A stretch of DNA of 64,000 nucleotides from Riemerella columbina DSM 16469 (GTDB lineage Bacteria; Bacteroidota; Bacteroidia; Flavobacteriales; Weeksellaceae). The stretch spans positions 35,023 to 99,022 of the forward strand of contig NZ_KB894282.1 in NCBI RefSeq assembly GCF_000374405.1. The letters are read 5' to 3'. This document shows positions 17,956 to 26,532 of this stretch, in pieces. Below the pieces are notes generated by a model, which was not told the origin of the DNA, did no database searches, and was given only the letters and a program-made list of their open reading frames with translations. How positions within the stretch are numbered: the stretch's first letter is position 1; each line of letters begins with the position of its first letter. The translations under genes and the position numbers were made by a program.

Positions 17956-19388
17956 TAAAACTCTTTAAGTTCTATGGCTTCTTTATAGCCAAACATACCG
18001 CGTTCCTTAATCATATCTGCTACCCCTTCTGGTAACTGATGCTCCCAACCCGTTTCACATTGAGCGATTTTTGCCAAGATTTCTCTAGAATAGATTTCTG
18101 AATAGGCAGGGTTATGATTTTCGATATCTACAATTCTATTATTTAGTTTGAAGTATTTGTATAATTCTTTTAGATTATCATTAACTTTTAAGTTTTCAGA
18201 ATAAAGGTATTCGTGGGTTTCCGGGTCTTTATATGGATAGAGATACACTTTCATATCTTTTCTAAAGAACTTACCAAACGCCTCCAAGATACCTCCAGGT
18301 AGGTGTTTATAATATTCCTCATCGAATACCATCAATAGATTGTTTACCCCCATACCAATGCCAAGATAACGGATGTTATAATTATAAAAATATTCCACCA
18401 AACGATAGTATTCCGAGAAGTTGGAAATCATAACGGTATAGCCGAGTTTGGCTAAAACATCTACCCTATCTAGGAAATCTCGCTCGTCTATTTTCCCCGT
18501 GGCTCTAAGGTTAGAAATGGTAATTTCAAAAATAATTACCGTATCTTTTGGCTCACCGCCTGTATCCTTTAGAAATAATTCTAATCCATTTTCAAACATA
18601 TCGGTATTTACCAAAGTTACGGGTCTAAAACTCCCACGAACCGCAAAAACATCTTTTTTATAAAGAATATCCGCAGGTAGCATCGGCTGACCTTCTGAAT
18701 TGAAAATCACCGCTTCGGTCATGCCTTTTTTTACCAACTGAAGGCTCATCAAACGGTTGTCTACATACTCAAATGCAGGTCCTTGAAAATCAATCATATC
18801 AATTTCTATACGGTCAATAGAAATCTCATCATATAAGCTATTGATTAATCGTCTAGGGTTATCGGCATAGTTAAAAGCACCATAGATTAGATTAACCCCA
18901 AGATTACCAAGGGTTTCCTGCTGGTGTGTGGAATCGTTTTCTTTAAAACGGATATGCAATACTATTTCGCTATATTCCGCATCGGCTTCGTGCTGAAACA
19001 TAAGCCCTACCCAACCATGACCTTTAAAGGTTTTATGATAATTAATGGTAGTAACGGTATTGGCATATGAGAAAAATTTTCTATCGGGTGTATCCTTATT
19101 ATCCAGCCGTTCTTCAATCAAACGCACTTCGTGCTTTAGCATCTTTTTAAGCCTATTTTGAGTTACAAAGCGATTTTTCTCTTCCTTACCATAGATGGCA
19201 TTACTATATTCTTTATCGTAAGCAGACATCGCTTTAGCAATGGTAAGCGAAGAGCCTCCTGCACGAAAAAAGTGTCTTACGGTCTCTTGCCCTGCCCCGA
19301 TTTCTGCGAATGTACCATAGATGTTTGGGTCAAGATTTATAGCTAATGCCTTTTGTTTAGGCGCTAAAATAGGTTTTATTTCAGACAT
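17955..19388 (-). CDS. Conserved Bacteroidota protein of unclear function
   Basis: A 477-residue soluble protein beginning MSEIKPILAPKQKALAINLD with FAEIGAGQETVRHFFRAGG. I recognise it as a widespread Flavobacteriia protein that databases label variously as nicotinate-nucleotide adenylyltransferase or TonB-dependent receptor. I see neither the H/TxGH nucleotidyltransferase motif nor a signal peptide or beta-barrel pattern, so neither label is supported here. It overlaps the HAD phosphatase gene by one base, which suggests they act on linked steps. Confidence 0.75.
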   Translation of the reverse strand: MSEIKPILAPKQKALAINLDPNIYGTFAEIGAGQETVRHFFRAGGSSLTIAKAMSAYDKEYSNAIYGKEEKNRFVTQNRLKKMLKHEVRLIEERLDNKDTPDRKFFSYANTVTTINYHKTFKGHGWVGLMFQHEADAEYSEIVLHIRFKENDSTHQQETLGNLGVNLIYGAFNYADNPRRLINSLYDEISIDRIEIDMIDFQGPAFEYVDNRLMSLQLVKKGMTEAVIFNSEGQPMLPADILYKKDVFAVRGSFRPVTLVNTDMFENGLELFLKDTGGEPKDTVIIFEITISNLRATGKIDERDFLDRVDVLAKLGYTVMISNFSEYYRLVEYFYNYNIRYLGIGMGVNNLLMVFDEEYYKHLPGGILEAFGKFFRKDMKVYLYPYKDPETHEYLYSENLKVNDNLKELYKYFKLNNRIVDIENHNPAYSEIYSREILAKIAQCETGWEHQLPEGVADMIKERGMFGYKEAIELKEF

Positions 19389-19452
19389 TGTTTAAATTTA
19401 TTTTACAATAAAAAATTTTTGTAAATTTACCAAAATGATTTAAATATCAAAA

Positions 19453-20226
19453 ATGCAATTGAAATTTTTAGGCACTGGCACCTCACAGGGCGTACCAGTT
19501 ATTGGTTCCAGCCACCCCGTTTGTTTATCTAAAAACCCTAAAGATAAGCGACTTAGAACATCAGCCCTCATCACTACAAATACTGAAAAAAAAATATTAA
19601 TCGATTGTGGTCCAGATTTTAGACAGCAAATGCTAGCACAAAACGAACATCAAGTAGATGCCGTACTGGTTACCCATGAACACAACGATCATATCATCGG
19701 TTTAGATGACTTGAGACCCCTTATATTCATCAATCAGCAAGATATGCCTATCTACTGCCAGCAGAGAGTGGCTAAAGAAATACAATATCGTTTTCCCTAT
19801 GCCTTTGCAGAACACCGCTACCCTGGTGCCCCAAGTTTTGAGTTGATAGAAATTACACCCCAACCCTTTAAATTATTCGATGCCACCATAACACCTATTG
19901 AAATTATGCATGGGAAACTACCTATATTGGGCTATAAAATAGGGAATCTCGCTTATATTACCGATGCTAAATCTATTCCTGAGACTTCTATGGCTCAACT
20001 TATGAACTTAGATGTTCTTATCATCAATTGCTTAAGAGCCGAAAAAGAACATCATTCTCATTTAATTTTACCCGAAGTATTAGAAATCATCAACCGCCTA
20101 AAACCTAAAATCACCTATCTTACCCATATTAGTCATCACTTAGGCTTTCATAAAGAAGTTGAGCAAAATCTCCTCCCTAAGGGAGTTCATTTGGCTTACG
20201 ATGGGCTAACAATTCATTTTAATTAA
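19453..20226 (+). CDS. MBL-fold hydrolase, PhnP-like
   Basis: A 257-residue metallo-beta-lactamase-fold protein. It has the N-terminal LKFLGTGTSQGVPVIG strand-loop, the metal motif VTHEHNDHIIGLDDLRPL (HxHxDH), and late ligands in IEIMHGKLPILGYKIG, TDAKS and THISHHLG. The N-terminal GTSxGVP and the spacing are typical of PhnP-type cyclic phosphodiesterases, but no phn genes are nearby, so the substrate is open. Confidence 0.85.
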   Translation: MQLKFLGTGTSQGVPVIGSSHPVCLSKNPKDKRLRTSALITTNTEKKILIDCGPDFRQQMLAQNEHQVDAVLVTHEHNDHIIGLDDLRPLIFINQQDMPIYCQQRVAKEIQYRFPYAFAEHRYPGAPSFELIEITPQPFKLFDATITPIEIMHGKLPILGYKIGNLAYITDAKSIPETSMAQLMNLDVLIINCLRAEKEHHSHLILPEVLEIINRLKPKITYLTHISHHLGFHKEVEQNLLPKGVHLAYDGLTIHFN

Positions 20227-20298
20227 TTTCTAAAAACCACTACTACAATAATTAAGTTTATTTTTAGTCATATTATTTTCCGCCTTTCGTAAAATCCT

Positions 20299-20306
20299 TA
20301 TCTTTG
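20299..20306 (+). promoter_or_regulatory. -7 box directly before the SAM-hydroxide adenosyltransferase
   Basis: TATCTTTG, an exact TAnnTTTG match, ends only 4 nt before the ATG at 20311. Transcription from it would start at or next to the start codon, giving a leaderless or nearly leaderless message. Confidence 0.45.
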
Positions 20307-20310
20307 CGAC

Positions 20311-21132
20311 ATGGCAATAATTACGCTGACATCTGACTATGGATTGATAGACCACCGTGTAGGGGCTATTAAAGGGCGTATTGTATCCTTAAAAGAAGAC
20401 GCCAACATCATTGATATTAGCCATAACATCCAGCCTTATGATTTACTACAATCCGCTTATATTATAAGAAATGCCTATCGCTATTTTCCTAAAGGCACGG
20501 TACATCTTATTGCAGTGGATAGTTTTTATCATAAAGAAAGAAAACCAATTATCTACAAGGTAGATGGACATTATTTTGTGACGGTAGATAATGGGCTGAT
20601 GAGCCTTATTTTTTTCGATATAAAACCCGAAGAAGTTTTTGAAATTACCCTAAACAACCGTTTTGATGATGAAGTCAATTTTACTGCGACTGATGTACTC
20701 GCTCCAGCCGCTGTACATTTGTATAATGGTGGTTTGCCAGAAGTCATCGGAAGGACTTTTAATGAAGTGAAAGACCTCTCGTTTCCTAGAGCAGTATACA
20801 ACGATAAAATTATGGCAGGGCAAATTATTTATGTCGATAATTTTGGCAATGCCATTTCCAATATTAATAAAAATTTTTTCCAAGAGAAATTTGCAGCGTA
20901 TGAAGATTTTGTAGTGAAATTCCGAAATTATACCTTGTCCAAAATCTATAATCAATACACCGACATTATTACAGACTGGAAGGAAGAGAAAAAGTTTCAT
21001 GGTAAACCTATCGCCTTGTTCAATGATGCTGATTTACTAGAAATTTCTATTTATAAAGGCGATAGACAAAATGGTGCCCACTCGTTACTAGGCTTTAAAG
21101 TGGGCGATAAAATTTATATTGAGTTTCAGTAA
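20311..21132 (+). CDS. SAM hydroxide adenosyltransferase (DUF62)
   Basis: Family enzymes split S-adenosylmethionine with water-derived hydroxide to adenosine and methionine. The 273-residue protein shows the N-terminal ITLTSDYGLIDHRVGAIKG, the SHNIQPYDLLQSAYI segment, HLIAVD, and the C-terminal half with DNFGNAISNINKNFF, all characteristic. It lacks features of fluorinase-specific loops as far as I can judge. It is followed after 12 nt by hemJ. Confidence 0.9.
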   Translation: MAIITLTSDYGLIDHRVGAIKGRIVSLKEDANIIDISHNIQPYDLLQSAYIIRNAYRYFPKGTVHLIAVDSFYHKERKPIIYKVDGHYFVTVDNGLMSLIFFDIKPEEVFEITLNNRFDDEVNFTATDVLAPAAVHLYNGGLPEVIGRTFNEVKDLSFPRAVYNDKIMAGQIIYVDNFGNAISNINKNFFQEKFAAYEDFVVKFRNYTLSKIYNQYTDIITDWKEEKKFHGKPIALFNDADLLEISIYKGDRQNGAHSLLGFKVGDKIYIEFQ

Positions 21133-21144
21133 ACCACTTAGATT

Positions 21145-21690
21145 ATGACCTATCTTATCATCAAAGCATTGCATATTATTTTTATGGTCAGTTATTTTGC
21201 TGGACTATTCTATTTGGTAAGACTTTTTGTGTACTATAAAGATACCGACGACTTTACCGCACCTAAGCAAGACATTCTAAGAGCCCAATATGTATTTATG
21301 ATTAGACGCTTGTGGAACATCATTACTGTACCAGCGGGCGTTTTGATGTTGGCATTTGGGATTACCCTTATCATCATGAATCCTTACCTTTTAAAGATGA
21401 CTTGGTTTCATCTTAAACTAAGTTTTTTATTGGGTTTGGCAGGCTATCATTATTGGTGTTGGCGAACAATTCTTAAGATTAAAAATCTTAACCATCAATC
21501 GTTGGGCATTCCTAATATCAAATTAAGGCAAGCCAATGAAGTTGCCACTTTTATTTTATTTTTGGTGGTATTTACGGTAATTTTAAAGTCCGAAACCATT
21601 GCCAATTGGTGGAAACTATTACTCGGTTTTTTCTCAATTGTTTTTTTAATTATGATGACGGTAAAATTGGTCAATAAAAACAGAAAATAA
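21145..21690 (+). CDS. hemJ: Protoporphyrinogen IX oxidase HemJ-like membrane protein
   Basis: Oxidises protoporphyrinogen IX in heme synthesis. The 181-residue protein has about five hydrophobic helices; helix 1 carries the HemJ signature KALHIIFMVSYFAGLFYLVR with the conserved histidine, and the central part has a conserved tryptophan/lysine stretch (MTWFHLKLSFLLGLAGYHYW). The length fits. No other heme gene is adjacent, so the assignment rests on the signature. Confidence 0.88.
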   Translation: MTYLIIKALHIIFMVSYFAGLFYLVRLFVYYKDTDDFTAPKQDILRAQYVFMIRRLWNIITVPAGVLMLAFGITLIIMNPYLLKMTWFHLKLSFLLGLAGYHYWCWRTILKIKNLNHQSLGIPNIKLRQANEVATFILFLVVFTVILKSETIANWWKLLLGFFSIVFLIMMTVKLVNKNRK

Positions 21691-21703
21691 GCGTTTACAA
21701 AAT

Positions 21704-22438
21704 ATGATATCAATTATAAAAAAAGATTTACAGGCTTACTTTGGTGGCTGGTCGGCATGGATGATTATCGCGGCGTATAGCCTCATCAGTGCTTTGTTTT
21801 TATTCTTTTTTGAAAATCAATTCAATATTTTTGAAATAGGAAGCGCCACATTACAGCCTTATTTCGTCCTTTCCCCATGGCTGATGATGTTTCTCGTTCC
21901 TACACTCACCATGAAATCCTTTGCCGAAGAAGAGCAAAATGGCACTCTATTTTGGTTATTTGCACAGCCTATCAATACCTTTCAGTTGGTATTAAGTAAA
22001 TTTTGGGCGGCATATATGGTGGGGTTACTTTGTTTATTGCCATCATTGGTGTATCTCTACACCGTATATCAGTTAGGGGTACCAGAAGGCAACTTAGATT
22101 GGGGCATGACTTTAGGCGGGTATCTAGGATTAATGATGCTCGTAGCGACATTTACTGCTATCGGTATTTTAGCCTCTTCTTTATCTAAACATCAGATTTC
22201 AGCCTATCTGATTGGGGTATTTGCAAATTTTATTTTATACTTCGGGATTGAGCAATTGGCAAGTTATAAACTTTTAGGCGGTGTAGACTATTGGCTTCAA
22301 AATTCAGGCTTTTATTATCATTTCATGGGCTTTACCAGAGGGCTTATCGATAGCCGAGATGTCTGTTATTTCCTATTTATTATAGGGTTAAGTTTAAGTT
22401 TGGCGTATGTTTTCATCAATAAAAAGAAATCGGTATAA
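21704..22438 (+). CDS. gldF: Gliding-motility ABC transporter permease GldF
   Basis: A 244-residue integral membrane protein with six hydrophobic segments and the ABC-2 type pattern (MKSFAEEEQNGTLFWLFAQPI after helix 2). Gene order with gldG directly downstream, with no intervening base, identifies it as the permease of the GldA-GldF-GldG complex of Flavobacteriia. The ATPase gene gldA is not in the window, as is normal because it is usually elsewhere. Confidence 0.9.
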   Translation: MISIIKKDLQAYFGGWSAWMIIAAYSLISALFLFFFENQFNIFEIGSATLQPYFVLSPWLMMFLVPTLTMKSFAEEEQNGTLFWLFAQPINTFQLVLSKFWAAYMVGLLCLLPSLVYLYTVYQLGVPEGNLDWGMTLGGYLGLMMLVATFTAIGILASSLSKHQISAYLIGVFANFILYFGIEQLASYKLLGGVDYWLQNSGFYYHFMGFTRGLIDSRDVCYFLFIIGLSLSLAYVFINKKKSV

Positions 22439-24103
22439 ATGAAAAATCGAAAATTATATCTTATCATCAGTGCTATCATTGGGATTTTCCTGTTATTAGG
22501 AAGTTTCGGTATTTTTAGCCAGCGTTTAGACTTAACCCAAGAGCATCGCTATACGCTTTCTGAGGCTTCTGTAAACACCATAAAGTCCATTAAAAAACCG
22601 CTAAACATCGAAATTTACCTCGATGGCGATTTCCCTGCTTCATTTAAACAATTACAAAATGAAACGCAATTTATGGTTGAGGAATTTAGAAAAATCAATC
22701 CTAATATTGATTATAGTTTTGTAGACCCTATCAAAACCAAAATGTCCCAAGATACCCTAATGGCAATGGGAATGCAGCCTTCTATTTTACCCGATATGAA
22801 AGATGGTAAAGTATCGGAAATTGTACTATTTCCTTATGCGGTACTTAAATATGGGGACTATGGCACGGCGGTACCACTTATCGTTCAACAAACAGGAATT
22901 GATGCCAGTGAGCAACTTCAAAAATCTATTGAAAATTTAGAATACAATTTAGTGTCAAATATCAAGACCTTAACTGAAAGTCATAAAAAAAACATTGGGA
23001 TTCTCATCAACCATGAGGAACTTAAACCCGACCAATTTAGGGGTTTTGTAGATATGGCATTGGAAAATTATAATATTGGTCCCATCATCCCAGAAAAAGC
23101 CTCTGGACTTTCATTAGCCGATGTTCCTAGGTTAAAATCTATAGACGCTTTAGTGATTGCTAAGCCAAGAAAACCCTTTAATGATGATGAAAAATTAGTT
23201 TTAGACCAATACATCATGAATGGGGGTAAAACGCTTTGGATGGTAGATGCAGTAAATGCCGAAATGGACACGCTGTTCCAATCCAAAAAAATAATGGCGT
23301 ACCCTATCGATTTAAACTTAACAGACTTCTTTTTTAATTATGGCATCAGAATATCGCCTGCCTTAGTAAAAGATTTTAAAAAGACGGCATTTATACGGTT
23401 GAGCGCTGGGGAAATTGCAGGAAACCCTCAGTACAAGAATTTTTTGTGGCCTTATTTTCCATTAGGTGTAGCGGAAAATCAGAATGTGATTACCAAAAAT
23501 ATCAATCCTGTAAAATTTGAATTTCCTACTTCTATTGATACTTTGGCACGCCCACTCATCAAAAAAGAAGTCTTATTTGAATCCAGCGAACGCACCACGA
23601 GCAAATCGGTTCCCAATTATGTGGCTTTATCCGAAATTGTAAATGCCGATTCCCTTGGTGCGATGGAAAAACCAAGCACTCCAAAAATATTTGCAGTAAG
23701 CCTAGAAGGGCAGTTCCAATCCGCCTATAAGGATAGAAGTGAACGACAAGATTACCCGAATTTTAAAGCTAAAAGTCCAGAAAATAAAATGATTGTCATT
23801 GCTGATGGCGATGTGGGAAGAAACCAAACTTTAAAGGGCGAACCTTTACCTTTAGGAGCCGATTTATTAACCAATCAGCAGTACGGGAATGCTCAGTTTC
23901 TTAGAAATGCCTTAGATTGGTTACTTGATGACCAAAATTTAATGACTCTAAGAAATCGAAATATCGAAGCCCGCTTACTCGACCATAGACGCATCTATGA
24001 TGAAAAATCCTCTTGGCAGTGGTTTAATTTATTAGTCCCAATCCTTATCATTGGACTTCTCACTAGCCTTCTATTGGTTTTAAGAAAAAAGAGGTATCAG
24101 TAA
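22439..24103 (+). CDS. gldG: Gliding-motility ABC transporter substrate-binding-like protein GldG
   Basis: A 554-residue protein with N-terminal (about residues 5-27) and C-terminal (about 530-548) membrane helices enclosing a large periplasmic domain. The N-terminal SQRLDLTQEHRYTLSEAS and PLNIEIYLDGDFPASFKQLQ stretches are typical of GldG. Its ATG follows the gldF stop without a gap. It works with GldF and GldA in the complex needed for gliding or surface protein function; many non-gliding relatives retain it. Confidence 0.92.
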   Translation: MKNRKLYLIISAIIGIFLLLGSFGIFSQRLDLTQEHRYTLSEASVNTIKSIKKPLNIEIYLDGDFPASFKQLQNETQFMVEEFRKINPNIDYSFVDPIKTKMSQDTLMAMGMQPSILPDMKDGKVSEIVLFPYAVLKYGDYGTAVPLIVQQTGIDASEQLQKSIENLEYNLVSNIKTLTESHKKNIGILINHEELKPDQFRGFVDMALENYNIGPIIPEKASGLSLADVPRLKSIDALVIAKPRKPFNDDEKLVLDQYIMNGGKTLWMVDAVNAEMDTLFQSKKIMAYPIDLNLTDFFFNYGIRISPALVKDFKKTAFIRLSAGEIAGNPQYKNFLWPYFPLGVAENQNVITKNINPVKFEFPTSIDTLARPLIKKEVLFESSERTTSKSVPNYVALSEIVNADSLGAMEKPSTPKIFAVSLEGQFQSAYKDRSERQDYPNFKAKSPENKMIVIADGDVGRNQTLKGEPLPLGADLLTNQQYGNAQFLRNALDWLLDDQNLMTLRNRNIEARLLDHRRIYDEKSSWQWFNLLVPILIIGLLTSLLLVLRKKRYQ

Positions 24104-24289
24104 GAGACTATTGGTCTAAAAGTGATATCTTCTTTTAAGGAATATCCTACTTACTCTCCATCTTACTTTTAATGGTTTGGGAATATTTTTTTATAGCATT
24201 GAAAATTATCAGTTAGTTCTAAAGTTCTTGTTACTGAAAAATTACACTCTTTCTTATCCTACATCAATGCGTTTGATGATTGAGGATTA

Positions 24290-24297
24290 TATCTTTG
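24290..24297 (+). promoter_or_regulatory. -7 box upstream of the pirin gene
   Basis: TATCTTTG matches TAnnTTTG, 39 nt before the pirin ATG. A TTTG lies 14 nt upstream, closer than usual. It would drive the four-gene cluster that follows. The remainder of the gap 24104-24289 shows no gene. Confidence 0.45.
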
Positions 24298-24335
24298 CCA
24301 TATTAATAAATTAAAGAACAATAAAAAATCATAGT

Positions 24336-25055
24336 ATGAAAACGATTTACCACTCTTCAGAAAGTAGAGGACACGCAGACCACGGTTGGCTAAATGCCTA
24401 CCATACCTTTAGTTTTGCCAATTATTACGACCCAGAGCGCGTGCTATTCGGCACACTTAGAGTTTTGAACGACGATACCGTAGCGGGTGGCATGGGCTTT
24501 AGCAAGCATCCCCATTCCAATATGGAAATCATTACCATTCCTTTGTCGGGCGATTTAAAACACGAAGATAGTATGGGCAATGTGGGCATTATCTCGAAAG
24601 GCGAAATCCAAGTGATGAGTGCAGGGACAGGTGTGATGCATAGCGAAAAAAATGCAAATGCCAACCAACCCGTAAAATTGCTACAAATTTGGGTAATCCC
24701 AAACCAAGAAAATGTAACACCGCGCTACCAACAAATCCATATAGACACAGAAAACAAAACCAACGATTTCCAGCAAATTCTATCCCCAAATCCAGACGAT
24801 GAAGGCGTATGGATTCATCAAGAAGCGTGGTTTTCTATGGCGCGTTTTGAAGCAGGACACAGCCAAACTTACCATTGGCATAACAAAGGAAATGGCGTAT
24901 ATGTCTTTGTAATCGAGGGTAAAGCCAAAGTAGGCGAACAAATCCTTAACCGCCGCGATGGTTTAGGGATAACGGAAACCGACCAGTTTCAGTTAGAAGC
25001 CTTAGAAGATAGTCAAATCTTGATAATGGAAATCTCAATGGAATTACCAGAGTAA
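24336..25055 (+). CDS. Pirin family protein (YhhW-like)
   Basis: A 239-residue bicupin. The N-terminal cupin carries the metal site in GMGFSKHPHSNMEIITIPLSG with later GTGVMHSEKN; the opening SSESRGHADHGWLNAYHTFSF is the standard pirin start. Some relatives have quercetin dioxygenase activity; the physiological role is unknown. It heads a cluster with an FMN reductase, a 4Fe-4S protein and an acetyltransferase, often seen together in redox or stress settings. Confidence 0.9.
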   Translation: MKTIYHSSESRGHADHGWLNAYHTFSFANYYDPERVLFGTLRVLNDDTVAGGMGFSKHPHSNMEIITIPLSGDLKHEDSMGNVGIISKGEIQVMSAGTGVMHSEKNANANQPVKLLQIWVIPNQENVTPRYQQIHIDTENKTNDFQQILSPNPDDEGVWIHQEAWFSMARFEAGHSQTYHWHNKGNGVYVFVIEGKAKVGEQILNRRDGLGITETDQFQLEALEDSQILIMEISMELPE

Positions 25056-25077
25056 ATTATCATTAAAAAATTAACTT

Positions 25078-25611
25078 ATGAAAATACTAGCCTTTGCAGA
25101 GAGTTCATCTTCCCAATCCATAAATAAATCCCTTGTAGAATGGGTGTTAAAATCCTTTCCCGAGGCAGAAATCAACCTTTTGGATTTAAACGATTTCGAG
25201 ATGCCGATTTTTTCGGTTGACCAAGAGAAGAAAGAGTTTCCACCCCAAGCGCAGAAGTTTATAGACGCCATTGCCCAGAGTGATACTATCGTTTGTTCTA
25301 TGGCAGAGCATAATAAAAACTTTACCATAGCATTCAAAAATATATTCGATTGGTGCTCACGCATTGATGTCAAATTATTTCAGAACAAAAAAATGTTCCT
25401 TATGAGTACTTCCCCAGGAGGCTATGGCGGTGGCAATGTAATGAATATTGCAAAAACCACTTTCCCAAGTTTTGGTGCAGAAGTAGTAGAAACTTTCAGT
25501 TTGCCGAAATATTACGAGAATTTTGACCTTGAAAATGGGGTCATCAACAAAGAACTCTCAGATGAACTTACTGAGAAAATTGCAAAATTTAAAATTGCTT
25601 TAGAAGGATAA
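25078..25611 (+). CDS. NAD(P)H-dependent FMN reductase family protein
   Basis: A 177-residue flavodoxin-like protein: N-terminal FMN phosphate loop (FAESSSSQSINKSLVEW), the NKNFTIAFKNIFDW segment and STSPGGYGGGNVMN before the C-terminal helix. It matches the NADPH-dependent FMN reductase family that includes quinone and azo reductases. It follows pirin by 22 nt. Confidence 0.85.
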   Translation: MKILAFAESSSSQSINKSLVEWVLKSFPEAEINLLDLNDFEMPIFSVDQEKKEFPPQAQKFIDAIAQSDTIVCSMAEHNKNFTIAFKNIFDWCSRIDVKLFQNKKMFLMSTSPGGYGGGNVMNIAKTTFPSFGAEVVETFSLPKYYENFDLENGVINKELSDELTEKIAKFKIALEG

Positions 25612-25676
25612 AACGAGGATTAGTCTAAAATTTGTACACTATACTTCAAATATAATAACCCATTAAAATAAATTAA

Positions 25677-25886
25677 ATGATAACAACAAAAGAATACAGC
25701 AACGGAGAAATCACCATTTTATGGCAACAAGAGAAATGTATCCATGCAGGTATTTCTGTAAAAACTTTACCGCAAGTGTACAACCCCAAAGAGCGTCCCT
25801 GGATAAAACCCGAAAATGCCAGTAGCGAAGCCATTATCCAGCAAGTTGCACAATGTCCATCAGGTGCTTTAACCATCAAAAAATGA
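25677..25886 (+). CDS. Divergent 4Fe-4S mono-cluster protein (YjdI-like)
   Basis: A 69-residue protein matching the YjdI / Fer4_19 pattern: KCIHAG near residue 21, RPWIKPENA, and CPSGAL near the C-terminus. Family members normally have a further cysteine shortly after CIHAG (CxHxGxC); here that position is serine (CIHAGIS), leaving only two cysteines. Cluster binding may therefore be altered or lost. It is paired with the downstream acetyltransferase, as yjdI is with yjdJ in E. coli. Confidence 0.85.
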   Translation: MITTKEYSNGEITILWQQEKCIHAGISVKTLPQVYNPKERPWIKPENASSEAIIQQVAQCPSGALTIKK

Positions 25887-25893
25887 TGAAATT

Positions 25894-26178
25894 ATGATAC
25901 AAATAAAACAAGAAGAAAATGACCGCAGAGGCAGATTTGTAATTTATGATACCGAACAAGAATCAGGAGAGATGAGTTATATTTGGGCAGAATCTGGGAA
26001 ATTCATTATAGACCATACATTTGTAAATCCCGCCTTTAAGGGCAAAGGCTATGGAAAAAAATTATTAGAAGAGGCCGTAGAGTTTGCTCGGAAAAAAGGA
26101 GTAAAGATTTTGCCTTTGTGTCCATTTGCCAAAGCCGAGTTTGATAAAAATCCAAGTTTCAAGGATATACTTTTTTGA
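25894..26178 (+). CDS. Small GNAT-like acetyltransferase (YjdJ-like)
   Basis: A 94-residue minimal GNAT with the acetyl-CoA binding loop GKGYGKKLLEEAVEFARKKG (about residues 52-71) and the terminal KILPLCPFAKAEF strand, typical of the YjdJ subgroup. Substrate unknown. It starts 7 nt after the YjdI-like gene and closes the pirin cluster. Downstream, 26179-26532 holds repeat B and the promoter of the restriction-modification gene. Confidence 0.85.
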   Translation: MIQIKQEENDRRGRFVIYDTEQESGEMSYIWAESGKFIIDHTFVNPAFKGKGYGKKLLEEAVEFARKKGVKILPLCPFAKAEFDKNPSFKDILF

Positions 26179-26282
26179 TCTGGTGTCTCTTAAAAACATC
26201 CAAACACTTGTCACCAAACACATAACTTCAAGTAAAGAAACCCTAAATCGTCTTTGCCACGAATATTTTTTTAAGTTGATTT

Positions 26283-26401
26283 GGGCGTGCCTCTCTGCCT
26301 TTTTTTTAGGAAAAGGCAGAGCGTCGGTCTACGGGCAGTCACTTTGCGTGCTTTTTTAGGAAAGCACGCATGAGCTCCAACAATGCCCTCCGCCCTCACG
26401 C
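26283..26401 (+). repeat. Structured intergenic repeat, copy B
   Basis: Starts GGGCGTGCC and ends CCTCACGC. Hairpin 1 is CTCTGCCTTTT with a perfect complement; hairpin 2 is TGCGTGCTTT with AAAGCACGCA, quite different in sequence from hairpin 2 of copy A but equally well paired. The stretches between hairpins match copy A nearly base for base. After the element, TAGCACTGGACAA resembles the sequence after copy C. Confidence 0.85.
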
Positions 26402-26469
26402 AGTAGCACTGGACAAGATTCCACTATTACTATTCTACAAAACTACCAAAAACAACCTACAGAAATTTG

Positions 26470-26477
26470 TATCTTTG
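26470..26477 (+). promoter_or_regulatory. -7 box of the one-chain restriction-modification gene
   Basis: TATCTTTG matches TAnnTTTG, 56 nt before the ATG at 26533. No clear -33 element. Confidence 0.4.
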
Positions 26478-26532
26478 CTAAAAACAATAGCAGATTTCAT
26501 TTCTGTACAAATACACCTTAGCAAATATACCT

